Part shown: piece by piece, positions 55,025-64,000 of the stretch
Numbering within the stretch: the stretch's first letter is position 1
Layout of the letters: every line of letters starts with the position of its first letter
Assembly (NCBI RefSeq): GCF_019969685.1
Contig: NZ_JAHXYZ010000002.1
Coordinates: forward strand, 930,001 to 994,000
Length of the DNA stretch: 64,000 nucleotides
Direction: 5' to 3'
Source: Microbacterium sp. EST19A
GTDB lineage: Bacteria > Actinomycetota > Actinomycetes > Actinomycetales > Microbacteriaceae
Made by a program: the position numbers and the translations under genes
Notes under the pieces: model-generated
Databases searched by the model: none
What the model saw: the letters and a program-made list of their open reading frames with translations, nothing else
What the model was told of the DNA's origin: nothing

Positions 55025-55831
55025 CTACCCCGCCGCGGCGTCCGCGGGGGTGAGACGGTAGCCGACTCCGCGCACCGTCTCGATGTAACGCGGCTCCGTC
55101 GAACTGTCGCCGAGCTTGCGCCGCAGATTCGCGATATGGGTCTCGATGGCACGTTTGTCGGGTTCGCTGACATGCCCGGTGCCGCCGGGAGGAACGCCGC
55201 GGAGACCGAGCGCGAGCTCCGCCTTGCTGCAGACTCTCCGCTGCGACGCGAGCAGAGTGGCCAGAAGCTCGAACTCCGTCGGTGTGAGGTCGACACGCTG
55301 CTGCCCGACCAGGACGACGCGGGTGTCGAGGTCGAGACTGAGGTCGAGATGCACACGACCGCGCCACGTCGCCACCGTCGTGTCGGCGCTCGCTCCCGGC
55401 GGTGCATCGGGCACGGCCCGCGGTGCCGCCGCGGTCCGCGGATCCTCATTGCGCGGACGCCGGAGAAGCGCCTCGATCCTGGCGCGGAGCTCCCGCGGCC
55501 GGAACGGCTTGACGAGATACTCGTCGGCGCCCGAGGTGAGCCCGAGCACGACATCCGACTCGTCGGCGAGGGCCGACAGCATGATGATGAACGTCGAGCT
55601 GATCCGGCGGATGCGACGGGCGACCTCGAAGCCGTCGATGCCCGGGAGGTTGATGTCGAGCGTCGTGATGACCGGCCCGTGCTCCTCGATCGCGGCGAGG
55701 CCTTCGAGACCGGATCCGGCCAGGACGGTCCGGAAGCCCGCGGCGCGGAACACCTCGTCGAGGAGCGACCTCACATCGGCGTCGTCCTCGATGATCACGG
55801 CCACGAGCGCGCCGGCGGTCCTCTCGCTCAC
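55025..55831 (-). CDS. OmpR-type response regulator
   Basis: A 268-residue regulator: receiver (IIEDDADVRSLL, phospho-acceptor D59, LSALADES, LVKPFRPRE), a Pro/Ala linker, and a C-terminal winged helix (LTPTEFELLATLLASQ, RAIETHIANLRRKLGD, TVRGVGYRLTP). It regulates transcription, unlike the two receivers in the 29-36 kb operon. GTG start at 55831 overlaps the tsaE stop by four bases, so its expression is tied to tsaE, alr and acpS. Confidence 0.93.
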   Translation of the reverse strand: MSERTAGALVAVIIEDDADVRSLLDEVFRAAGFRTVLAGSGLEGLAAIEEHGPVITTLDINLPGIDGFEVARRIRRISSTFIIMLSALADESDVVLGLTSGADEYLVKPFRPRELRARIEALLRRPRNEDPRTAAAPRAVPDAPPGASADTTVATWRGRVHLDLSLDLDTRVVLVGQQRVDLTPTEFELLATLLASQRRVCSKAELALGLRGVPPGGTGHVSEPDKRAIETHIANLRRKLGDSSTEPRYIETVRGVGYRLTPADAAAG

Positions 55832-56310
55832 GGCGCACTCTCCCGGCTGATGGTCACGATGCGCGGGGCGTCGGCGTCCAGCTCGGCCGGATCCGCATCG
55901 CCGGCACCGACGGGGCGCTCCAGCTCGATGTCCCACCATGAGTCGGCGAGCTCCTCGGCCATTCCGCGTCCCCATTCGATGACGACCACCGAGCGGGTCA
56001 GGTCGAGGTCGAGGTCGTCGAGTTCGGCGCCGGAGCCGAGCCGGTAGGCGTCGACGTGCACGAGCGGAGCACGGCCCACCAGCGACGGGTGCGTGCGGGC
56101 GATCACGAAGGTCGGACTCTGCACCGGTCCTCGCACGCCGAGTCCCTGGGCGAGCCCCCGCGTGAACGTGGTCTTCCCTGCGCCGAGCGGACCGGTGAGG
56201 ATCAGCAGGTCGCCGGCACCGAGCTGCTCTCCGATGCGCAGTCCGAGATCCTCCATCGCCTCCGTCGTCGCGATCTCGCGCCTTCCGATGAAGGCGGGAT
56301 CGACGCTCAC
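55828..56310 (-). CDS. tsaE: tRNA t6A ATPase TsaE
   Basis: A 160-residue P-loop ATPase (LTGPLGAGKTTFTRG with K46) and SPTF, HVDAYRL, IEWG motifs typical of TsaE, which drives turnover of the TsaB-TsaD complex. GTG start at 56310 overlaps the alr stop by four bases. Confidence 0.94.
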   Translation of the reverse strand: MSVDPAFIGRREIATTEAMEDLGLRIGEQLGAGDLLILTGPLGAGKTTFTRGLAQGLGVRGPVQSPTFVIARTHPSLVGRAPLVHVDAYRLGSGAELDDLDLDLTRSVVVIEWGRGMAEELADSWWDIELERPVGAGDADPAELDADAPRIVTISRESAP

Positions 56311-57413
56311 GATGCCCGCCGGGGCACGCGAGGACCGATGCGCGTGACGATCTCGTAGTTGATCGTGCCCGCGGCATCCGCCCACTCCGCCGCCGACGGC
56401 ACGCCCAGCGTCGGATCGCCGAACAGCACGACCTCATCGCCGATCGAGACCGGGGTGTCGCGCACGTCGACCACGAACTGGTCCATCGCGACGCGTCCGA
56501 CGTTCGGGAACCGCCGACCGGCGATCGAGACGGAGAGCTTGCCGGAGCCGCTGCGCGGGACGCCGTCGGCATAGCCGAGCGGGACGAGCACCAGGGTGGT
56601 GTCGCGTTCTGTGCGGTAGTCGTAGCCGTAGGAGACACCGGCGCCTGCGGGCACGCGGCGCACGGCGGCGATCGATCCCCGCAGGGTCATCGCCGGACGC
56701 AGTCCGAGCTCGGCCGAGGTGCGATCGTCGAACGGCGACAGTCCGTAGATTCCGATGCCGATGCGCACCGCGTCGAGCCGCATCTCGGGCAGGTCGATCG
56801 CCGCGGCCGTGGCGGCGATGTGACGGATCTCCGGTCGGATGCCGAAGGATGCCGCGGCCGCGACGCCCTCCTCGAAACGCGCGAGCGCCGCCCTGTCGTC
56901 CTCCGGCGAGGTGTTCGAGAGGTGGCTGAACAGTCCGACGATGCGGAGGCGTCCGATCCGTTCGAGTCGCGCGGCCTCGGCCAGCACGCGCGCCCAGTCC
57001 GCCGGAGCGATGCCGTTGCGTGAGAGCCCGGTCTCGAACTTCAGGTGCACGCTGACCGGATGATCCACCGAGGCGGCGGTCGCAGCCGCCTCGAGCTGGT
57101 CGAATGAGGAGATGCCGACCTCGATGTTCTCGGCGGCGGCCTGCGCGAACCGCTCCCCCGGAGCATGCAGCCACGCCATGATCGGCGCGTGCACGCCCTG
57201 TCGGCGCAACTCGAGGGCCTCGGGGATCTCGGCAACGCCGATCCGGGTGGCACCCGCCGACAGCGCGGCGATCGCGGACGCGGCCGCCCCGTGACCATAG
57301 GCGTTCGCCTTGACGACGGCGATGACCTCGACGCCCGTGAGACGTCGGAAGTGCCGCACGTTGTCGGCGATCGCGTCGAGATCGATGGTCGCCTCGCGGA
57401 AGGGGACGGTCAC
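56307..57413 (-). CDS. alr: Alanine racemase
   Basis: A 368-residue PLP enzyme making D-alanine for peptidoglycan. PLP Lys is K35 in VKANAYGHG; the C-terminal barrel has YGLSPFDDR and the second active-site region GYDYRTERDT, with GRVAMDQFVVD at the dimer interface. It overlaps acpS by four bases; the acpS-alr-tsaE order is common in actinobacteria. Confidence 0.96.
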   Translation of the reverse strand: MTVPFREATIDLDAIADNVRHFRRLTGVEVIAVVKANAYGHGAAASAIAALSAGATRIGVAEIPEALELRRQGVHAPIMAWLHAPGERFAQAAAENIEVGISSFDQLEAAATAASVDHPVSVHLKFETGLSRNGIAPADWARVLAEAARLERIGRLRIVGLFSHLSNTSPEDDRAALARFEEGVAAAASFGIRPEIRHIAATAAAIDLPEMRLDAVRIGIGIYGLSPFDDRTSAELGLRPAMTLRGSIAAVRRVPAGAGVSYGYDYRTERDTTLVLVPLGYADGVPRSGSGKLSVSIAGRRFPNVGRVAMDQFVVDVRDTPVSIGDEVVLFGDPTLGVPSAAEWADAAGTINYEIVTRIGPRVPRRAS

Positions 57414-57769
57414 AGCGGTGCTCCTTCGGCGATGACGAACGCCGCAGCGAGGCCGGCGTCGTGGGTGAGTGTCAGGTGCAGCGTGAGGATGCCGCGTTCC
57501 TCGACGACCGCGGCCGTCGAGCCGGTGAGGACGAAGTGCGGCTTGCCCGACGCCTCCGAGGCGATCTCGATCTCGGTCCAGTGCACACCGTCCGAGCCGC
57601 CCAGCGCCTTGATCAGCGCCTCCTTCGCGGCATATCGCGCAGCCAGCGACGGGAGACGGAGCGTGCGCTCCGAGGGGGCGAAGAGTCGCTCCCGCAGACG
57701 TGGTGTCCGCTCCATGGTCCGTTCGAACCGCGGGATGTCCACGAGGTCGATGCCGGTCCCGATGATCAC
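57410..57769 (-). CDS. acpS: Holo-[acyl-carrier-protein] synthase
   Basis: A 119-residue phosphopantetheinyl transferase. GTGIDLVDIPRFE, with the Mg-binding Asp, and RYAAKEALIKALGG are diagnostic. It transfers 4-phosphopantetheine from CoA to acyl carrier protein. First gene of the acpS-alr-tsaE-regulator transcript. Confidence 0.95.
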   Translation of the reverse strand: MIIGTGIDLVDIPRFERTMERTPRLRERLFAPSERTLRLPSLAARYAAKEALIKALGGSDGVHWTEIEIASEASGKPHFVLTGSTAAVVEERGILTLHLTLTHDAGLAAAFVIAEGAPL

Positions 57770-57867
57770 CCGTTCAGCCTAGCGAGCATGCTCGTGGGTT
57801 GAGCGGTTCGTCTGCGCTGAACGAGCTTTTCGCCACAGTCACGCGAAGCGACATGCCGACCTGAAAC

Positions 57868-57893
57868 GGGATGCCGCGGCATCCGCTCTCGGA
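57868..57893. other. Palindrome gatgccgcggcatc in the acpS-glmS space
   Basis: The 14-base perfect palindrome centred near 57878 consists of two opposed GGATGCC-type motifs. The 205-base space also holds the acpS promoter; no other signal is clear. Confidence 0.4.
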
Positions 57894-57974
57894 TATGAGA
57901 CCCTGCGCTTCGACTACGCGATGATCGTCCACGACTGGCCGACCGTGGTCGCCGCCGTCCTGCAAATGGGCGAC

Positions 57975-59822
<1,848 letters not shown>

Positions 59823-59886
59823 GGTTCAAAGATAAGCGCGAACTTTTGCAAGTCGTCCGAACAATCGCGCGGAGGATCTGTCGCGG

Positions 59887-60831
59887 TCAGAGCTTGCGCA
59901 GCAGGACGCTCTCGACGGTGTGGTCGGCACCCTTGTTGAGGACCAGTCGCGCGCGGTGCTTGGTGGGCATCACGTTCTCGACGAGGTTCGGCATGTTGAT
60001 CTCGTTCCAGTATCCGAGCGCCGTGGTGATCGCCTCGTCGTCGGTGAGGTGCGCGAAGACGTTGAAGTAGGAAGAGGGGTTGCTGAACGCGCCCTGGCGC
60101 AGCGCGAGGAACCGGTCGACGTACCACTTCTCGATGTGCGAGGTGTCGGCGTCGACGAAGATCGAGAAGTCGAACAGGTCGCTGACCGCGACGTCGTTCG
60201 GCGCGGGCGGCGGCTGCAGCACGTTCAGGCCCTCGACGATGACGACATCGGGGCGCCGCACGACGACGTGCGCATCGGGCACGATGTCGTACCGCATGTG
60301 CGAGTAGAAGGGAGCGCGCACTTCGGGGGCGCCGCTCTTCACCTCGGTGAGGAACTCCAGGAGCGCGCGCCGGTCGTAGGACTCGGGGAAGCCCTTGCGC
60401 TCCATCAGTCCGCGGCGCTCGAGTTCGGCGTTCGGGTAGAGGAAGCCGTCGGTGGTGACGAGCTCCACGCGCGGAGTGCCCGGCCAGCGGCTCATCAGCT
60501 CGCGCAGCAGTCGCGCGATCGTCGACTTGCCCACGGCGACCGAGCCGGCGACGCCGACGACGAACGGCGTCGTGGTGTCGTCCTCCTGCAGGAACGACGA
60601 GGTGGCGGCGCCGAGGCGCTTCGTCGACGTCGCATACAGGCTGAGCAGCCGGCTCAGAGGCAGGTACACCTCGCGCACCTCGGTCATGCTCATGCGGTCG
60701 CCGATGCCGCGGACCTCGACGACCTCGGTCTCGCTCAAGGGCTGATCGAGGTCGGCCGCGAGCCGCGCCCATTCCGCGCGATCGATCTCACGGTACGGCG
60801 AAAGCGGCTGCGCGGAGTCGACGGTGGTCAC
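59887..60831 (-). CDS. coaA: Type I pantothenate kinase
   Basis: A 314-residue kinase of the PRK/uridine-kinase fold, phosphorylating pantothenate in CoA synthesis. P-loop GSVAVGKST (K102), then TTDGFLYPNAELERRG, KGFPESYD and VEGLNVLQ. GTG start at 60831; GGAAGG lies directly before it, which is close for a ribosome binding site, so the start is slightly uncertain. It ends 64 bases upstream of glmS on the same strand. Confidence 0.93.
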   Translation of the reverse strand: MTTVDSAQPLSPYREIDRAEWARLAADLDQPLSETEVVEVRGIGDRMSMTEVREVYLPLSRLLSLYATSTKRLGAATSSFLQEDDTTTPFVVGVAGSVAVGKSTIARLLRELMSRWPGTPRVELVTTDGFLYPNAELERRGLMERKGFPESYDRRALLEFLTEVKSGAPEVRAPFYSHMRYDIVPDAHVVVRRPDVVIVEGLNVLQPPPAPNDVAVSDLFDFSIFVDADTSHIEKWYVDRFLALRQGAFSNPSSYFNVFAHLTDDEAITTALGYWNEINMPNLVENVMPTKHRARLVLNKGADHTVESVLLRKL

Positions 60832-60867
60832 CCTTCCATCGTATCGGGGCACGAGTAGTCTCTTCCC

Positions 60868-61812
60868 GTGCGCCTGGGAGTCCTCGACATCGGTTCCAAC
60901 ACCGTCCATATGCTCGCCGCCGACGTCCGCCCCGGCGGTCGACCGCTGGCGAAGACGAGCGACCGGACGGTGCTGCGCCTCATGCGCTATCTCACGCCCG
61001 ACGGCGCGATCTCCGAGGAGGGGGTGGTCGCGCTCGAGGCGGCGGTCGCCCAGGCCCGCCGCGTCGCCGAAACCGAGAAGGTGGACGAGCTGCTGGCGAC
61101 GGCGACGAGTGCGGTGCGCGACGCCCGCAACGGCGCTGACGTCATCGCCCGCATCGAGGCCGCTCTCGGCCAGCCCCTGCAGGTGCTCGACGGCGAGACC
61201 GAGGCCGAGCTCACGTTCCTCGCGGTGCGCCGATGGTTCGGCTGGTCGGCCGGACAGCTCCTGCTCCTCGACATCGGCGGCGGTTCGCTCGAGATCGCGG
61301 CGGGTGCGGAGGAGATGCCGGATGCCGCGGCATCCGTCCCCCTGGGCGCCGGACGCATGACGGTGCAGTTCCTGCCGAAGGATCCTCCCGGGGAGGAAGA
61401 CGTCGAACGGCTGCGCGCCCACGCGAAGAAGACGCTCGCGGCCGTGCTGCCCCAGTTCATCGCGCTCCCCCGGCCCGATCACGTGGTCGGGTCATCGAAG
61501 GCGATCCGTTCGCTCGCGCGACTCGTCGGATACCCGGCGCCCGGCTGGTCGGGCACCGACCGGATGCTGCTGCCCCGAGACTCGCTCGGCTCGTGGATCC
61601 CGCGGCTCGCACGCCTCCCGGCATCCGCCCGTCAGGAGCTGCCGGGCATCACGCCGGACCGGACGTTCCAGATCGTCGCGGCGGCGGTGTCGCTGCACGC
61701 GGCGATGACCGTGCTCGACCTCGACGAGCTCGAAGTGTCGCCCTGGGCGCTGCGTGAAGGCGTGCTGCTGCGGTACATCGAGCAGCTGAACTGGAGCGGC
61801 ACCCGAAACTGA
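60868..61812 (+). CDS. Ppx/GppA family phosphatase
   Basis: A 314-residue ASKHA-fold exopolyphosphatase/pppGpp-phosphatase family protein. VLDIGSNTVHMLAAD at the N-terminus, ATSAVRDARNG in the middle and LLDIGGGSLEIA for the second phosphate-binding loop are visible. Length fits the short actinobacterial Ppx, which lacks the C-terminal HD domain. Polyphosphate or (p)ppGpp may be the substrate. Divergent from coaA. Confidence 0.92.
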   Translation: MRLGVLDIGSNTVHMLAADVRPGGRPLAKTSDRTVLRLMRYLTPDGAISEEGVVALEAAVAQARRVAETEKVDELLATATSAVRDARNGADVIARIEAALGQPLQVLDGETEAELTFLAVRRWFGWSAGQLLLLDIGGGSLEIAAGAEEMPDAAASVPLGAGRMTVQFLPKDPPGEEDVERLRAHAKKTLAAVLPQFIALPRPDHVVGSSKAIRSLARLVGYPAPGWSGTDRMLLPRDSLGSWIPRLARLPASARQELPGITPDRTFQIVAAAVSLHAAMTVLDLDELEVSPWALREGVLLRYIEQLNWSGTRN

Positions 61813-61847
61813 GAGCCGCGGTCGGGTGCGCTGGCTACCATTGCGGC

Positions 61848-62321
61848 ATGTCCGCTCCCCCGATCGTCCGCGCCGGCACCGGCGCCGTGGTGGCGCGGGT
61901 GCTGCTGGTCGGCTACCTGCTCTTCGTGGGTTTCACGGTGTGGCTGCCGGCGACCGTCTCGGCGAAGGTCACCGGCCTCGTCGGCATCATCGCGACCTGG
62001 GTGTCGGATGCCGGGATCGCGTCGTACGCACGGAGCGCTTTCGTGCTGGAGATCCTCGCGAACGTCGCCCTCTTCGTGCCGATCGGCCTCCTGCTCGCCC
62101 TGGCCTGGCCGCGTCTGCGGCTGTGGCAGACCGTGCTGATCGGCGCGCTGATGAGCGTGCTCATCGAAACCGTGCAGGGCCTCATGCCCTCGCGGTTCCC
62201 GACCCTCTCGGATGTGATCGCGAACACGACCGGCACTCTCATCGGTGCCCTCATCGTCGCCTTCATCCTCTATCTCGCCGGGGTCGGCCGGCCGACGACG
62301 ACGCGTAGGCTGGCTGCGTGA
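61848..62321 (+). CDS. VanZ family membrane protein
   Basis: A 157-residue protein with four hydrophobic segments and the VanZ pattern: NVALFVPIGLLLAL, a basic loop, LIGALMSVLIETVQGLMPSRFPTLSDVIANTTGTLIGAL spread over the second half. VanZ raises teicoplanin tolerance in enterococci; single-copy homologues are of unknown role. It overlaps the phosphatase gene by four bases, linking it to the following polysaccharide-control genes. Confidence 0.88.
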   Translation: MSAPPIVRAGTGAVVARVLLVGYLLFVGFTVWLPATVSAKVTGLVGIIATWVSDAGIASYARSAFVLEILANVALFVPIGLLLALAWPRLRLWQTVLIGALMSVLIETVQGLMPSRFPTLSDVIANTTGTLIGALIVAFILYLAGVGRPTTTRRLAA

Positions 62322-63046
62322 ACGCGCACCGTCAGGATGGACCGCCCGCCGGCATGAGTCGCCGGGCGTGGCGTGAGCAGCAGGACACGGCTCCGGAAGA
62401 GCCCGTCGCCCTGCCCGATTTCCTCGGCGGGCCCGCCACCGCGGAGCAGCCGCGGTCGAACCTGACGATCCTCACGGTGTGCACGGGCAACATCTGCCGC
62501 TCGCCGCTCGCCGAGGTCCTGCTGCGCGCACGGCTCGAATCGCTCGGCGTGCGCGTGCACAGCGCAGGCACGCACGCCATGGTCGGTCACGGCATGCCCG
62601 AGCCGGCGCTCGAGCTCGCTCTGCAGGCCGGCGCCGATCCGGAGGCCGCGGCCGCGCATCACGCCCGCTATCTCGTCGAGCCGCTCCTGGCCGATGCCGA
62701 TCTCATCCTCACGATGGCGCGCGAGCACCGGTCGCATGTGGTGAAGATGATGCCCAACCGGTTGCGTCGCACGTTCACGATCCGCGAGTTCGCCCGACTC
62801 GCCTCGACGCTCAGCACGGAAGAGGCACGCGCGGCCGCCGACGCGGCCGGCGGGTCTGCGCACGACCGGCTCGCCGCTGTTCTGCGCGCCGTCGTCGACC
62901 AGCGCGGCGTGACGCCGTCGACCGCGGATGACGACGATGTGATCGACCCGTACCGCCGTTCTCGCGAGACCTACGCGCTCTCGGCGTCGCAGCTGATGCC
63001 GACGCTCGACGAGGTCGAGCGGATCGTCCGGGTCGCGATCGTCTGA
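62318..63046 (+). CDS. Low-molecular-weight protein-tyrosine phosphatase
   Basis: A 242-residue LMW-PTP. The active site C55-x5-R61 (VCTGNICRS) and the acid Asp in DPYRRS near residue 208 are present. About 48 residues precede the phosphatase core, a Pro/Gln-rich extension. LMW-PTPs reverse tyrosine phosphorylation of BY-kinases; the next gene encodes such a kinase. GTG start at 62318 overlaps the VanZ stop; an ATG at codon 13 is an alternative. Confidence 0.92.
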   Translation: MNAHRQDGPPAGMSRRAWREQQDTAPEEPVALPDFLGGPATAEQPRSNLTILTVCTGNICRSPLAEVLLRARLESLGVRVHSAGTHAMVGHGMPEPALELALQAGADPEAAAAHHARYLVEPLLADADLILTMAREHRSHVVKMMPNRLRRTFTIREFARLASTLSTEEARAAADAAGGSAHDRLAAVLRAVVDQRGVTPSTADDDDVIDPYRRSRETYALSASQLMPTLDEVERIVRVAIV

Positions 63047-63140
63047 GCCGCGCCTGCCCACGGCTGGCGGGCGTTCGCCGTATGCTCGATGTCGTATCTG
63101 CATCTCGAGTTCCCCACGGGATGCATGAGGGGATAAAGAG

Positions 63141-64000
63141 TTGGAACTGAGAGACTACGTGCGCATTCTGCGCGCGCACTGGATCGTGATCATCGTCGCC
63201 ACGATCGTCGGAGCCGGCGCCGCGTTCGGCTGGAGTGCCCTGCAGCCGCGGGTGTATTCGGCCGACACCACCGGAATCGTGACCTCGGTCGGCGGTGACG
63301 GCACGAGCGGCAGCGCGCTGGTCGGCAACCAGCTCGCACAGAGCCGCGTGAAGTCGTATCTCAACCTCGGTTCATGGCGGGCCGTCGCCGAGCACGCCAT
63401 CGACGAGCTCGACCTCGACACGTCCCCGGACGTGCTCGTCAATCACGTCACGGTGACGAACCCCGTCGACACCACGGCGCTGAAGGTCACGGCGACGGGT
63501 TCGACGCCCGAATCGGCGCAGAACCTCGCCCAGGCGTGGCTCGACGGCATGGCGATCGAGATCGAGAAGCTCGAGGGCGGAACGTCGACGACGCCGGCCG
63601 CGATCTCTCTCATGGTCGGAGACTCGGCACGACTGCCCACCGATCCCTCCTCGCCGAACACGCGCCTCAACGTCATCATCGGCGCCCTCGCCGGTCTCGC
63701 ACTGGGGCTCGTGTATGCGTTCGTGCGGCACACTTTCGACCGCCGCGTGCGGCATCCGCGCGACATCGAGCGCGAGACCGGTGTCTCGGTCATCGGCACG
63801 CTCCCCCTCGAGAAGTCGATGGCCGACGAGCGCCAGGTGATCGACTTCTCGCTCGAGTCGCAGCACGGTGTCTCGCACCACACGATCGAGGCGATGCGCG
63901 AGCTGCGCACCAACCTCCAGTTCATCGACGTCGACAACCCGCCGCGGGTCATCGTCGTGACCAGCTCCGTACCCGGCGACGGCAAGTCGACCGTGTCGGT
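63141..64000 (+). CDS. Wzz/BY-type tyrosine autokinase for polysaccharide synthesis, partial
   Basis: The first 286 residues of a polysaccharide co-polymerase/tyrosine kinase; the gene runs off the window. A TTG start (LELRDYVRILRAHW) follows a GAGGGG-like signal. One membrane helix near residue 20, the Wzz external domain (about 40-180, YSADTTGIV), a second helix (NVIIGALAGLALGLVYAF), then the cytoplasmic P-loop VPGDGKST at the very edge. It controls chain length and export of a polysaccharide. It pairs with the LMW-PTP encoded 94 bases upstream. Confidence 0.9.
   Translation, partial: MELRDYVRILRAHWIVIIVATIVGAGAAFGWSALQPRVYSADTTGIVTSVGGDGTSGSALVGNQLAQSRVKSYLNLGSWRAVAEHAIDELDLDTSPDVLVNHVTVTNPVDTTALKVTATGSTPESAQNLAQAWLDGMAIEIEKLEGGTSTTPAAISLMVGDSARLPTDPSSPNTRLNVIIGALAGLALGLVYAFVRHTFDRRVRHPRDIERETGVSVIGTLPLEKSMADERQVIDFSLESQHGVSHHTIEAMRELRTNLQFIDVDNPPRVIVVTSSVPGDGKSTVS

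Noticed and set aside
57868..57893. Terminator at the acpS-glmS palindrome
   Set aside because: The repeat is a perfect palindrome without loop or T-run, so a terminator role is weak; it is kept as a motif only.
57770..57974. glmS ribozyme or riboswitch
   Set aside because: The glmS leader is at the other end of the gene (59823-59886, 64 bases), too short for the ribozyme, and that element is a Firmicutes feature.

Overview
The window is about 64 kb of very GC-rich DNA, almost fully coding, with short intergenic spaces (none over 300 bases) and many genes that overlap by the 4-base ATGA/GTGA type. Gene content points to a Gram-positive actinobacterium of the Microbacteriaceae, most like Microbacterium: a GuaB3-type IMP dehydrogenase beside normal guaB, a DUF3817 membrane protein before guaA, an LAATG-type sortase signal, groES with CIRCE operators and no adjacent groEL, and an ECF42-type sigma factor with its YCII/DGPF partner. 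This placement is inference from gene types, not from a database search. I see no tRNA, rRNA, CRISPR array, insertion sequence or prophage.

Layout. 1-8.1 kb: a sortase-anchored lamin-tail-domain surface protein, small membrane proteins (YccF, Bax-inhibitor-1, GlsB types), a glycerophosphodiesterase and the ECF42/YCII pair. 8.3-11.7 kb: a glycosyltransferase, guaA and a DUF3817 protein. 11.8-19.1 kb: a sugar-use locus (DeoR regulator, divergent ABC importer without its own ATPase, class II ketose-bisphosphate aldolase, ADP-dependent sugar kinase, ManA-type isomerase). 19.2-29.1 kb: a VOC protein, a 1546-residue secreted nuclease/5-prime-nucleotidase, SURF1, GuaB3, an ABC-F protein and an OsmC protein. 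29.2-35.7 kb: the most unusual part, a tightly overlapping seven-gene operon on the minus strand encoding a receiver-PIG-L deacetylase fusion, an ATP-grasp enzyme, a PHP phosphoesterase, a processive-type membrane glycosyltransferase, a 47-residue membrane protein, a stand-alone receiver and a membrane histidine kinase. 35.9-38.4 kb: small conserved proteins and guaB. 38.6-44.1 kb: a Liv-type ABC importer whose LivH carries an extra secreted Ig/CnaB-like domain, with its binding protein gene pointing the other way. 44.2-47.0 kb: RarD, groES, a THUMP-like methyltransferase. 47.0-57.8 kb: the t6A and wall genes (tsaD, rimI, tsaB, tsaE, alr, acpS) interleaved with a second two-component system and a membrane protein with a degenerate GGDEF-like domain. 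58.0-64.0 kb: glmS, coaA, ppx/gppA, vanZ-like, a low-molecular-weight tyrosine phosphatase and the start of a BY-type tyrosine kinase.

The best candidate for an undescribed system is the 29.2-35.7 kb operon. Its kinase is encoded with two receivers, neither of which has a DNA-binding output; one is fused to a deacetylase. This suggests a two-component system that controls enzyme activity in a glycoconjugate or polysaccharide pathway directly instead of through transcription. That function is inference; the domain architecture and the gene overlaps are read from the sequence.
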